This document shows, piece by piece, positions 21,169 to 30,078 of a stretch of DNA of 64,000 bases. A program made the position numbers and the translations under genes. This stretch comes from Rugalucina vietnamica (Eukaryota > Mollusca > Bivalvia > Lucinida > Lucinidae): the NCBI GenBank assembly GCA_964017185.1, contig OZ024880.1, positions 40,390,329 to 40,454,328 of the forward strand, read 5' to 3'. Each line of letters opens with the position of its first letter. The stretch's first letter is position 1. The notes below the pieces were generated by a model. The model did no database searches. It saw only the letters and a list, made by a program, of their open reading frames with translations, and was not told where the DNA came from.

Positions 21169-23527
21169 CAGTGAAGTCTGAACTAATGTATACACCCTTG
21201 TGCACATCATGTGCTCGCCATGTGCACTATGAGTGAGCTTGATCTGAGCCATGAGTTGCACCTGATGTTCATTTCAAGTGCACTCCAAGTTCTGGCACCT
21301 CAATACCCCTACCTGTAGTTCACTTTTACTGGTGTTTGATGATACCACTTACCTGTATTTGCTGTATCAGCAGTGTAATGAAATGGTTTTGATAAAAAAA
21401 AGTTTGCGTTATTTTAAGTTTGTCTTATTTTAATTTTTCAAGTATTATATCTCCTCTAATTTAATGTATCTTTGGGGAAAATAAGCAATTTACATATATG
21501 TTTTCCTTTCTCTATGTTTTTGCTCCTTTTTCTTTTTTATTTGATCTAATCTTCTATATTCTTTATTACTTTCTTCCTTTTTTAATCTCTCTTTTCTTTC
21601 TCTCGGCTTTGCAAAATTGTTTCAAATTTATAATCCTATTCTGCAAGGTTTAAACAAAGGAATGCATGTAAATGTCTATATACCCTAAAATTTAGGATAT
21701 TGTTTTCAGAACATAAACCAATATTTATTTATTTATTTATTTATTTGAATCGATTGACATCAGAGGACTGCAATGGAGGTAAAATAAAAAAAAAACAACA
21801 GTCAACGGTTGTCAAGCGAACAGAATCATAAATCATTAATTTCCGTAAGCCTTCTTTTGAATAAGTTTAAGATTGATCAAGTATACTCAATATCTTATCC
21901 AGGACAAATTTGTTCAATAGAATTAAAGAAGCTCAAACTTCGAGGTTTATGGTCCTTTAATCCATTTTATAACCTGTTATAAAATATTAGCAATAACTCA
22001 TCTATAATTATTCATCTCTACAATAATACAATTAATGAGAGCATTTGTTTTTACCTGAGACTGGTTCAGTAATTAATTGAATGGTTCTCAGGAAAATGTT
22101 GACTGGTTATTCAGACAGGTAACTAAAAGGTTTTCATGCTGGGAAGCAGATTAAAGCAAAAGATTAAAGTAAAAGACTAAAGCAAAAGATTTAAGTAAAT
22201 AAACGTTAATAAAATAAAGTTTCTAATTATATTTATTATTTAATGATTTAGGAAAATGTAAAATAATCTATATCAAGTTATAAAATTTAACAACATTCGA
22301 ACATTGTAGACAGTATGCGTATCTGAGGTAAAAAGTAACCAAACATTCTCTAATCATGACCAAACCGATTAATTTGTCTATTGAAACCAATTATGAAGTG
22401 TGCGTGATATTAACAAGGTGAAATAAGACATGTTAATCATAATGAAAATTCATATGTTTTACCTGAGACTGGTTCAGTAAATAATTGAATGGTTCTCAGG
22501 TAAATGTTGACTGGTTTTTTAGACATGTAACTGAAAGATTTTCTTGCTGGAAAGCATGATAGTTTTCAGGGAACAGGTGAAGAAAATTCGACAAAATAAG
22601 AAACTTGACAATGGTTCACCAGTTACAATTCATTCATTCATTCATTCAAAAGATAAAATATGAAAGTTGAAAATAAATTAAAGTGTTTAAATATATTTAT
22701 TATCTATTGTTTAAGGAAAATGTTATTTGTCTATTGGAACCATTTATGAAGTGTGTCTGATATAACAAGGTGAGTTAAGACATGTCAAAAACTGGACAAA
22801 AGTTCACCAGTCTTAATCCATCCATCCATTCATTCATTCAAAAAATAAAAGTTGAAAATAAAATAAAGTTTTAATTATTCTTATTATTTATTGCATCGGG
22901 AAAATGTAAAATAATTTATATCAAGTTAATAGCATTTAACATCCTTTGAGCATTCTATACAATATGGGTATCTCAGGTAAAAAGAAACCAAACATTCTCT
23001 ATCATAACCAAACCGATTAATTTGTCTATTGAAATCAATTATGAAGTGTGCCTGATATTAACAAGGTGAGATAAGACATGTTAATCATTCTATTAGTCAC
23101 TGAGCACTTTGATTGGAAAATAAACAGACAAGATGGTACAGGTATACCTGTGTGACATTATATACTCCTGTCATGTCTTGAAACACAATGCCGTGTTTAT
23201 TTATTTATTTATTTATTTTAATTTACATACATTGTAGTTGCTAAGTTTGAGTGCATGAATAAGAAAGGAAAATCATAAATTATATATCCCGTATAGAACC
23301 TGAAGGAAGCCTCATTCAAACCAGAGATATATACTATCTTTATCTCAGTTCAAACCATGTATTACAACATTTTAGCTAGAGAGAGAGAGAGAGAGAGAGA
23401 GATGATCTTTTTCATTTCCGTTAGCCTTCTTTTGAACAAATTTAAGATCGTTCAAGAATCCTCAATTATTTATCCAGGACAAACCTGTCATAAAATTTGA
23501 TCAATAACTCACCAGTGGGAGTGTGTC

Positions 23528-23576
<49 letters not shown>

Positions 23577-24408
23577 CTTTTTTCATTTCCATTAGCCTTC
23601 TTTTGAACAAATTTAAGATCGTTCAAGAATCCTCAATATTTTATCCAGGACAAACTTGTTCATTTTGTTCAATAAAATTAAAGAAGCTCAGACTTCATGG
23701 TTTATGGTCCTTTAATCCATTTATCACCTGTCATGAAATTTGAGCGATAACTCACCAGTGGGAGTATGTCAATAATACAATTAAAGAGAGCTTTTGGTTT
23801 TATGTGGGACTGGTTCAGTAAATATTCGAATGGTTCTCATGTAAATGTTGACTGGTTATCTATACAGGTAACTGTGTGAAATTCAGATATATCATATGAT
23901 TTTAAAAATGCACTACAGCTATGACGAAAACACGTGTAGCTTGCTTACAGTGCAACTTGTGCGCTCATTTATTTTGTTCAAGAAACAAGAAGCAGTTTGC
24001 TCATGACACAGCTCAAACGGTATGTAAGGCAAATTCCCGCATCGCTCATGGAATATCTTGCTTTCACACAGCCTGCTTTGGGGCTATTGCTTAATATAGA
24101 TACTTTGTTTCTCATAAACTTGCAAAACAAATCAGCATTATTTTGTTCAGTTAAATTATTTCATTTTCCAATTACATGCATTGGTTTGATTGTCACACAA
24201 ATGCATCCTATGATAATTATACCTGTAAAATTGAAATGACATCTGAGCTAACAGCAAGTGCACTTTTGGCTCAGACAGGTATCGTGCACCTGGAGTTCTA
24301 GGTAAGTGCACTTGACTCTCAGAGCTTGTGCAAAGTAATGTGCACCTGAAGTTCAGAGAATGTGCTCACCATGTGCACTTTCTGTATACTTTAGTTCAGA
24401 CCTTACTG
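21169..24408. mobile_element. Tc1/mariner-type element with GTGCAC arrays, no transposase
   Basis: A 3240-bp element with TA at both flanks (21167-21168, 24409-24410). Terminal inverted repeats: CAGTGAAGTCTGAACTAATG against CAGTAAGGTCTGAACTAAAG. Just inside are GTGCAC palindromes, at least three at the left (21185-21300) and five at the right (24250-24385). The interior is tandem repeats and microsatellites with no transposase frame, so it is non-autonomous. The 80-aa frame at 23997-24239 has no recognisable motif. Confidence 0.7.
21840..23880. repeat. degenerate ~410-bp tandem repeats with microsatellites
   Basis: ACCTGAGACTGGTTCAGTAA recurs at 22053 and 22461 (408 bp apart), with a variant near 23806. 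The phrase TAGCCTTCTTTTGAA recurs near 21850, 23420 and 23590. Interspersed are (TTTA)n at 21720-21744, (TTTA)n at 23196-23219, (GA)n at 23379-23402 and (GA)n at 23532-23573. Confidence 0.65.
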
Positions 24409-24638
24409 TATCTGTTGCCATAGAAACCAGAGTTCTGATCCGACCTGGCCCAAAACCTAATACAACCTTTCCCCCACCCCAATGATGTACCCAAGTAGGG
24501 TCATCTTAAATTTTTATAAATACATGTACATTTGCAATAAGCCCATTTTGAACACTCCAATAAAGGAAGACAATTATTTGTTGTCATTATTTTCAAAATC
24601 AGTGTACTTGTGGCTTGCAAAATGACGCTGAAGTCCTG

Positions 24639-25311
24639 GGGTAGGTGTATTCCTTGGACCAAAAATCCACTTGGACCGCTGGACTTGGACCAGTCCAAGT
24701 GAATATCAGATGGACCAAACAGGGTATTCCTTGGACCAGGTAATCCTTGGACCAGTCATTAATATACATGTTGAAATATGCTGTTAAAATACATACTTGA
24801 AATATGAAGCCTTATATGAAAGTGGATCCAAAATATCTTGTGGGTCTTAAATATTTTTTGGGGAAAATATCATTTGAATTTATAGATCTGACAAAAAATT
24901 TCCTGAATCTAGATTTGTTTTTCATTTCTGTGTTTCTTTTTCATCTCTTTTCAGAACTGTGTTAGTTTTCATCCATCTGCATGTCCTAATATATCCCAAA
25001 GTAACTTTGTGGGAGTTTTAATCTGATGGACATGCAACATGACACTTCTAACACCTTTAATGAATATCCCTGTGTGTATGTTGTCACTTTTGACACCGCT
25101 GTATATTTAAAGGTGATCTTTAAAGATCCATGTAAAATATATGCTTATATCCTTAAATTTGGAATGTGGAAAAATGTGAATTTAAACTTGTCAAATAATT
25201 AATCAACTAGCCACAAAAGATTTTGAAAGTCATAATGATTGATCATAGATAATAATCAAAAACTGTTGAATTATGTTAAATTCTGAGCATTAACTAGATA
25301 ATCTAGTAAGT

Positions 25312-25353
<42 letters not shown>

Positions 25354-25712
25354 TTTGTTTGTTTTTCCTTTTCCAATTTATTGTTATTTTTTATACTTCT
25401 TGTTCATACTGAGTCAATAAATATAAAATAAAATATTATAATATGTTCAAATTTAGTGTTTATTTTTCATTACCTATTGACCTAAATCCAATAGATAATG
25501 ACTGGTCCAACAGGTATATCTGGTCCAAGGATTACCTGGTCCAAGGAATACCCTGTTTGGTCCATCTGATTTTAACATGTATATTACCCCCAAATGACTG
25601 GTCCAAAGATTACCTGGTCCAAGGAATACCCTGTTTGGTCCATCGGATATTTACTTGGACTGGTCCAAGTCCAGCGGTCCAAGTGGATTTGGTCCAAGGA
25701 ATACACTTACCC
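24639..25712. mobile_element. foldback element, TTGGACC-array arms, 9-bp duplication
   Basis: A 1074-bp element flanked by GAAGTCCTG at 24630-24638 and 25713-25721. The ends are GGGTAGGTGTATTCCTTGGA and the complement of GGGTAAGTGTATTCCTTGGA. The left arm holds six TGGACC motifs; the right holds about ten, because an inner block (CTGGTCCAAGG...TTTGGTCCATC) is duplicated. A 41-base T run ends near 25352. No ORF of note; frames at 24501-24698 and 25443-25742 are translations of the arms. Confidence 0.8.
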
Positions 25713-26002
25713 GAAGTCCTGAACTGTAGGCACTGTGAATAGACAGTAAATGTAGTGTGGAACAACAACTTTACATCTCATTTAGTACCACACAACATCC
25801 TGTACAATTGCAGGTCAGCCCTGTGACCCCTACCCCAACGTCTCCTTGTATTTTACCAAGATTATTGATGTAACGCAAATTAAGTGCTAGTGCTTGAATC
25901 AACTGCACAGACTTTGTCTAGAAACATTAAGCTTTATTTGTGAATTCCAACAGTCTATTGGCTAAATAAAAATTAGTTCAAACGTCTAAGCCAGCCAAAG
26001 GG

Positions 26003-26222
26003 CATACATGTGATATCTACCTATTTTGGAGGGTTCTCCCTATTTTTGAGCAAATCTCCCTATTTGGAATTTCAAAATTTCCCTTTATAACTTATACATC
26101 TCCCTATTTGAAATTTCAGATCTCCCTATTTAAAATCAAAAATTTCCTTCTTTGTTTAATCATTCTCCCTATTTCGAAAAGCAACTCTCCCTATTTGGCT
26201 TCTCAGATGTATCACATGCATG
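26003..26222. mobile_element. 220-bp MITE with CTCCCTATTT repeats, 8-bp duplication
   Basis: Flanked by CCAAAGGG at 25995-26002 and 26223-26230. Imperfect inverted ends CATACATGTGATATCT and the complement of CATGCATGTGATACATCT. Inside are about seven spaced copies of (T)CTCCCTATTT on one strand. No coding potential. An 8-bp duplication suggests hAT or a foldback MULE-like group. Confidence 0.7.
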
Positions 26223-26289
26223 CCAAAGGGATTTTTCATTTAATCAAATTTCTTCTCGTGCCGCATAAAAAAGTCCCTTTCCTGTTGGG

Positions 26290-26485
26290 GCAATATATTG
26301 TGGTACAGTTCCTCATTATAATGCGCCTCACTATAGTGCGGTTTTCAATATAACGCGGCCATGTCATGGCTCCCAAATTAATTATTTTGCTATATGTCTA
26401 TTGTAAATAACCTCATTATAACACGGTTCACTTATAACACGGTCTGTTTTCATGGACCACAAAGATAGCGTTATAATGAGGTTGA
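26290..26485. repeat. CATTATAACACGG-type dispersed repeat
   Basis: Alternating phrases such as CATTATAATGCG, TATAACGCGG and CATTATAACACGG resemble the degenerate repeat at 8880-9020. No ORF. Confidence 0.4.
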
Positions 26486-26553
26486 CCTGTGTTATTGCAA
26501 TACACTTCCCATATATCGCAATACGCTTTTGGAATATCGTGACAGCCCTACTA

Positions 26554-26647
26554 CCGGACCTCTAGCCAACACCTATGGGAAAGGCTAGAGATCCGGATCC
26601 GGATCTCTAGCCTCGGAGGCTAGAGGTATGGGCCCGGACCTCTAGCC
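26554..26647. repeat. nested palindrome cluster (CCGGACCTCTAGCC motif)
   Basis: Five copies of a CCGGACCTCTAGCC-like motif in alternating orientation. The central pair, 26583-26612, is a perfect 30-bp palindrome centred on GGATCC. No target duplication was found. Confidence 0.75.
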
Positions 26648-26808
26648 ACTTCCAAATATTATACAATGTCAGTGATGTTAAAATGTATTTTTGTTGCGAG
26701 ATTTTTCTCCCATTTAGCCAATTTTCAATGAGATTATTGGTAAAAATCTCCCCAGAAAATAATCCCTACTCCCCAGCCTGACTGACAGTGACAACACTGA
26801 ATACTTAC

Positions 26809-26908
26809 AACTGGATAGGAACTTCAGTAATATAGACAAAACAGTCCGATGATTTGGATCTACTGGGATTGAAGGATGAGCACATAAGTATTTTTCAAGA
26901 ATGAACAT
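26809..26908 (-). CDS. possible 5' exon of the host gene
   Basis: A minus-strand frame from ATG at 26908 (MFILEKYLCAHPSIPVDPN...) runs 33 codons to CAGTT|GTAAGT, a consensus donor with GT at 26807-26808. It leaves in phase 1, which is what the exon at 20362-20604 needs. The frame is open upstream of the ATG to about 27020, so an internal exon is also possible. Joined, the three exons would encode about 332 residues. Support is only the donor and the phase; the plus-strand frame over the same bases is an alternative. Confidence 0.3.
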
Positions 26909-27104
26909 CGCAGGAACGAAAAATGCTCCAGCAGTTATAAACCCTGGGCCTTCATCTACGAATTTTAAAGAGCAAGTTGCGTTGGAGAAGGAAACTATTT
27001 CTCGAGCATTACTGTTTACTGTTTACTGTTTCTTTGTGGGAACTGTGGAGCCCGGACGGCTCATAAATATCCCCCTCTGTAATCTTCTCTAAACAGTTTG
27101 GACT

Positions 27105-27752
27105 TCCGGTGTGGTATAAAGTGTTTTGCTTGTTTATTTATTTTGGATGCAAATATTGATCCTCTATAATAGTTTTCATTTATGTAATATCTACATAGGT
27201 GTTTATTTATTGAATATTGAAACTGGTATTTCTCTTCATCTGACTCGTTAATTCGACAAGATATTATATAGTTATGACTTCTGGTTTAAATCGAGATTCA
27301 GTCTATTTGGCACAAATAATGGTTTCTCAAATATTTTTCTCACATTTGTCATTGTACAGATTATACCCTTTCATTCTAAAATTCCACAAGTTATGATTCT
27401 CTAGAGTCACAAGAATAGGGTTAACTTCTGTAGATATAACTATGTCAACATTTGTGTCACAAAAACTCAATCCCAACTTAGTTTTTATCTCTGTAATGTC
27501 TCAAATATACATGTAGGTAGTCTCTGTTGAAACAAATTTTTCTATTGATGAGTCTAGATTGTCTCTATTTCAGTAGTATTTCTTGATGTATAGTCTTGAT
27601 ATCAAAACGATATGGAACAGTAATATGTACATCTAGTCTTTCACACTCAATTTGAGTCAAAATTATGTTGATTTTAACAATTAACTTCAAACTTGAATTT
27701 TAACAATAAACATAACAGAACATATTTACAGTTCCAACACTTTTATGTTTCT
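27105..27752. other. AT-rich region 3' of the ORF1-like frame
   Basis: No ORF2, RT motif or tail. It starts with CTTCCGGTGTGG, the complement of CCACACCGGAAG at 29005-29016. Confidence 0.4.
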
Positions 27753-28826
27753 TTAATGGCTTGTCGATGGATGCACAGCCATTGCTGTAGCACCCTTCCC
27801 CTCATCTCCAGGTATACCCACATCATGCTCAGTATTATTCCCATCATTTGTAGAATCATCCTGTTGATCCTGTTCCAAGTTAATTTCAACGATTCTACCT
27901 CTACTAATTTTCAAGTTCTTTTTGTTCAGCACATTTTTCTGATACCTCAATTTTTCTCTTAATAAAAATGCTTCTTTTCTTTGAGTTTTAGTTAGATCTG
28001 GAGTGAAATATATGTTCTTTAAGTCACCAGTTTCCTTCCTGAGTTCCGCATTGGCCTTGAGAATCTTATTTTTGCTTTCAAAGTTTTTAACTGTAAACTT
28101 TATTGGTCTTGGTTTTTGAGGTTCATTTGGTTTAGCAATTTTGTATGTTCCCAGTCTGACCGGCTCTTGTACCTGACAATCATCCCTGTCCAATTTCAAT
28201 GGCCCATCAAGTAGCAAATTTATTTTCTCTAGATCATCAGCACTCCTGGCTTCAGTAGATTGAAGTTCACTTTCGGGTACATTGAAAACTACCATGTTAA
28301 GCTTCCGTTTCTCAATTTCCTGCTGTTCAGCTATTTCTCTTTTACAAATCTCTTTGATGCTTTCAGCATTTTCATTACCCTGAGCTTTTTCTTCCAATTT
28401 GTCCACTCTTTCTTCAAGATTTGAGTATCTGTCCTCTAGAGAGCCTATCTGCACCATGACTTTTTTCACACCAGGGAAAGCAGTACAGCAGTATTCACAA
28501 AACCACATAACATTGTCGGGACTTTCACGGAGAGCTTGGTAAACAACTTTTTTAAGTTTTGAACAAGGGAAGCATAGCCAGTGCTCACAAAAATTACATT
28601 TTATCCCTTCATTATCCATTGTAATGGCTTTCTTGCACATGTGGCAGGGGGCCTGCTCCTCAATGTCAGTGTCACTCTCAGACAATTCATGTCTAGTAAC
28701 AGGTTTCTTCACTTTAGATGAACGGGATTTTCCCTTTTGTGTAGCCTTTGTGTAACTGTGGTCAACTGGACTAGATAGAATTTTGGGTATTGCACCCTTC
28801 AGCTTTTTATCTTTGCTTGGCGGCAT
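27753..28826 (-). CDS. LINE ORF1-like protein (PHD finger, coiled coil, RRM-like)
   Basis: The frame is open from 28859; MPPSKDKK at 28826 is the likelier start, giving about 357 residues. Order: basic N-terminus; a PHD-like zinc finger (CHMC, then IKCNFCEHWLC..C, then MWFCEYC); a coiled coil (SLEDRYSNLEERVDKLEEK); an RRM-like region (LNMVVFNVPES, QEPVRLG, KPRPIKFTV); and a C-terminal domain (IYFTPDLTKTQR). This is the usual plan of ORF1 in CR1/Jockey-group LINEs, an RNA-binding chaperone. No ORF2 follows and no poly(A) or tail was found, so it is a lone ORF1, from deletion or possibly a retained host copy. The frame has no stops. Confidence 0.65.
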   Translation of the reverse strand: MPPSKDKKLKGAIPKILSSPVDHSYTKATQKGKSRSSKVKKPVTRHELSESDTDIEEQAPCHMCKKAITMDNEGIKCNFCEHWLCFPCSKLKKVVYQALRESPDNVMWFCEYCCTAFPGVKKVMVQIGSLEDRYSNLEERVDKLEEKAQGNENAESIKEICKREIAEQQEIEKRKLNMVVFNVPESELQSTEARSADDLEKINLLLDGPLKLDRDDCQVQEPVRLGTYKIAKPNEPQKPRPIKFTVKNFESKNKILKANAELRKETGDLKNIYFTPDLTKTQRKEAFLLREKLRYQKNVLNKKNLKISRGRIVEINLEQDQQDDSTNDGNNTEHDVGIPGDEGKGATAMAVHPSTSH

Positions 28827-29017
28827 ATTTTCCAAGACTAGCCAATATAATTCTCTCAAATTTAGTTGGATTTCAAAGAAATAATGTTATTTAACACAAA
28901 TAATTCAAAGTTATATGATGATGGCTCAAAAACACCTGGATTTTTCACGATTTGAAGTTAATTTCTTTGCTTAAAGATTTTTTGCATCCATGTTGGTCCA
29001 CACCGGAAGCGGAACAA

Positions 29018-29191
29018 TTAATTTTTAGCTTCATTTATCTTCCTGAAAATCATTTTCTGTTGCCCTCCAGATTTTATTTGGGCAACAGCAGTCCATAAAT
29101 GTTCAAATTTCTGTTTATCTTCAAAAAATGTTTTAAAAATTGGATCTAATTCAGATCTGGCACTTTTAGCCTGCGGTTCATCACCACTCAT
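29018..29191 (-). CDS. small ORF of unknown function, 57 aa
   Basis: ATG at 29189-29191 and TAA at 29018-29020. It encodes MSGDEPQAKSARSELDPIFK and continues with KFEHLWTAVAQIKSGGQQK, a soluble, helix-rich sequence. The stop lies 2-13 bases from the CCACACCGGAAG inverted motif that may mark the 5' edge of the ORF1 element, so the ORF could be a truncated first exon cut by that insertion. Not recognised. Confidence 0.3.
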   Translation of the reverse strand: MSGDEPQAKSARSELDPIFKTFFEDKQKFEHLWTAVAQIKSGGQQKMIFRKINEAKN

Positions 29192-29530
29192 TGTTTTGGG
29201 CCCAAAACAGTATAGTGCTCAGTTGAAATGGATCTATTTGCGTAGTTTTCGTGCCACGAGGTGTGTCTAAAATGCGCAAATCTGTTTGTTTTGGTGTAAA
29301 AATCCTGCCTTAAACGGCGACAAAATCTTAACTTTTACTGGGGTGTAGAGACCTTTTTTCCAGCTCACATGGCTATGGTTGCCGTCGTAGCTCTAATTAG
29401 CAAAAAAATTTAAGAATATTCTTCTCCAGAATTCATCGAATTGCCGCAAACCACCCCAAACCATCGCAAACCACCGCAAACACTTTTTTGACTGTGCAGG
29501 GACAGTCATCCCCTGTGCAGGTTAAAGATC
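29192..29530. other. flank of the foldback element, nothing recognised
   Basis: It includes CCGCAAACCACC-type short repeats near 29450-29480 and the left target duplication TTAAAGATC at 29522-29530. Confidence 0.5.
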
Positions 29531-29536
29531 GAATCC

Positions 29537-29675
29537 GGGTCGTTTCGCCCGTGGGTCGTTTCGCCGGGTCGTTTCGCCCTGAGTCGTTTCGCCCTGGTTT
29601 TATGGGTGGGTCGTTTCGCCCTTGTTAGGTGGGTCGTTTCGCCCGTGAGTTGTTTCGCCCGTGAGTTGTTTCGCC

Positions 29676-29679
<4 letters not shown>
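29537..29679 (+). repeat. left GGGTCGTTTCGCCC array of the foldback element
   Basis: Eight units of 14-24 bp with GTG, TTG or TGG spacers. The last two carry TTG for TCG. A ninth unit, GGTTGTTTCGCCC, sits at about 29770 between (TAGG)n and (ATT)n. Confidence 0.85.
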
Positions 29680-29715
<36 letters not shown>

Positions 29716-29724
29716 GTGGTAGTT

Positions 29725-29829
29725 GTTGTTGATATTGCTGTTGTCGATGATGCTGGTAGGTAGGTAGGTAGGTTGTTTCGCCCATTATTATTATTATTAT
29801 TATCATTATTATTATTATTATTGTAGCAG
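29725..29829 (+). repeat. left copy of ~105-bp direct repeat flanking the LINE
   Basis: GTTGTTGATATTGCTGTTGT, then GATGATGC, (TAGG)n, TTGTTTCGCC and (ATT)n. It recurs at 39567-39668 right after the LINE tail, with a further partial unit at 39673-39725. It is either a very long target duplication or two units of a ~104-bp tandem repeat already in the foldback element. Confidence 0.7.
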
Positions 29830-30078
29830 TAATCTAAAAAGAATAAAAATCTAAAGAGAATAAAGGTTCGGTAACTCGTAATACTTATGGAAGTTCATTT
29901 TTGCGCGTAAAAGTGTAAAAATATGGAAAAAAGTGGCGTCGGAGCAAAAATCTAAAGAGAATAAAGACATAGAAAGGAAGAAATGACATTAAACTGTGTA
30001 TATACATATTAAACAATCCCGATCTTCGCTCATAAACTTAATATTTCATCATTTTTTCACGACTCAAGATTCGTACCA

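Larger units (their letters stand above)
20619..24560 (+). mobile_element. Helitron-like element, copy F, split by a Tc1-like element
   Basis: The 5' end CCAGAGGACCAATGGTCCTG plus CGCTCACCTGA is intact. One core unit (GGGCCCGAGTCCCTGATGATA) follows, then atypical sequence with CCCCTGGGGCGGGGCC to 21168. It resumes after the Tc1-like insertion (21169-24408) with TCTGTTGCCATAGAAACC, like copy H. The 3' end is not recognisable; 24560 is a guess. Confidence 0.5.

Noticed and set aside
21720..23880. CRISPR-like or regularly spaced array
   Set aside because: Repeat spacing is irregular and units are about 400 bp, with microsatellites; this is eukaryotic tandem repeat.
23997..24239. 80-aa frame as a gene
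   Set aside because: It starts inside a repeat-built transposable element, has no motif and no splice or expression evidence.
29537..29679. GGGTCGTTTCGCCC array as a telomeric or simple satellite
   Set aside because: A matching inverted array at 41024-41157 and the 9-bp TTAAAGATC duplications point to transposon arms instead.
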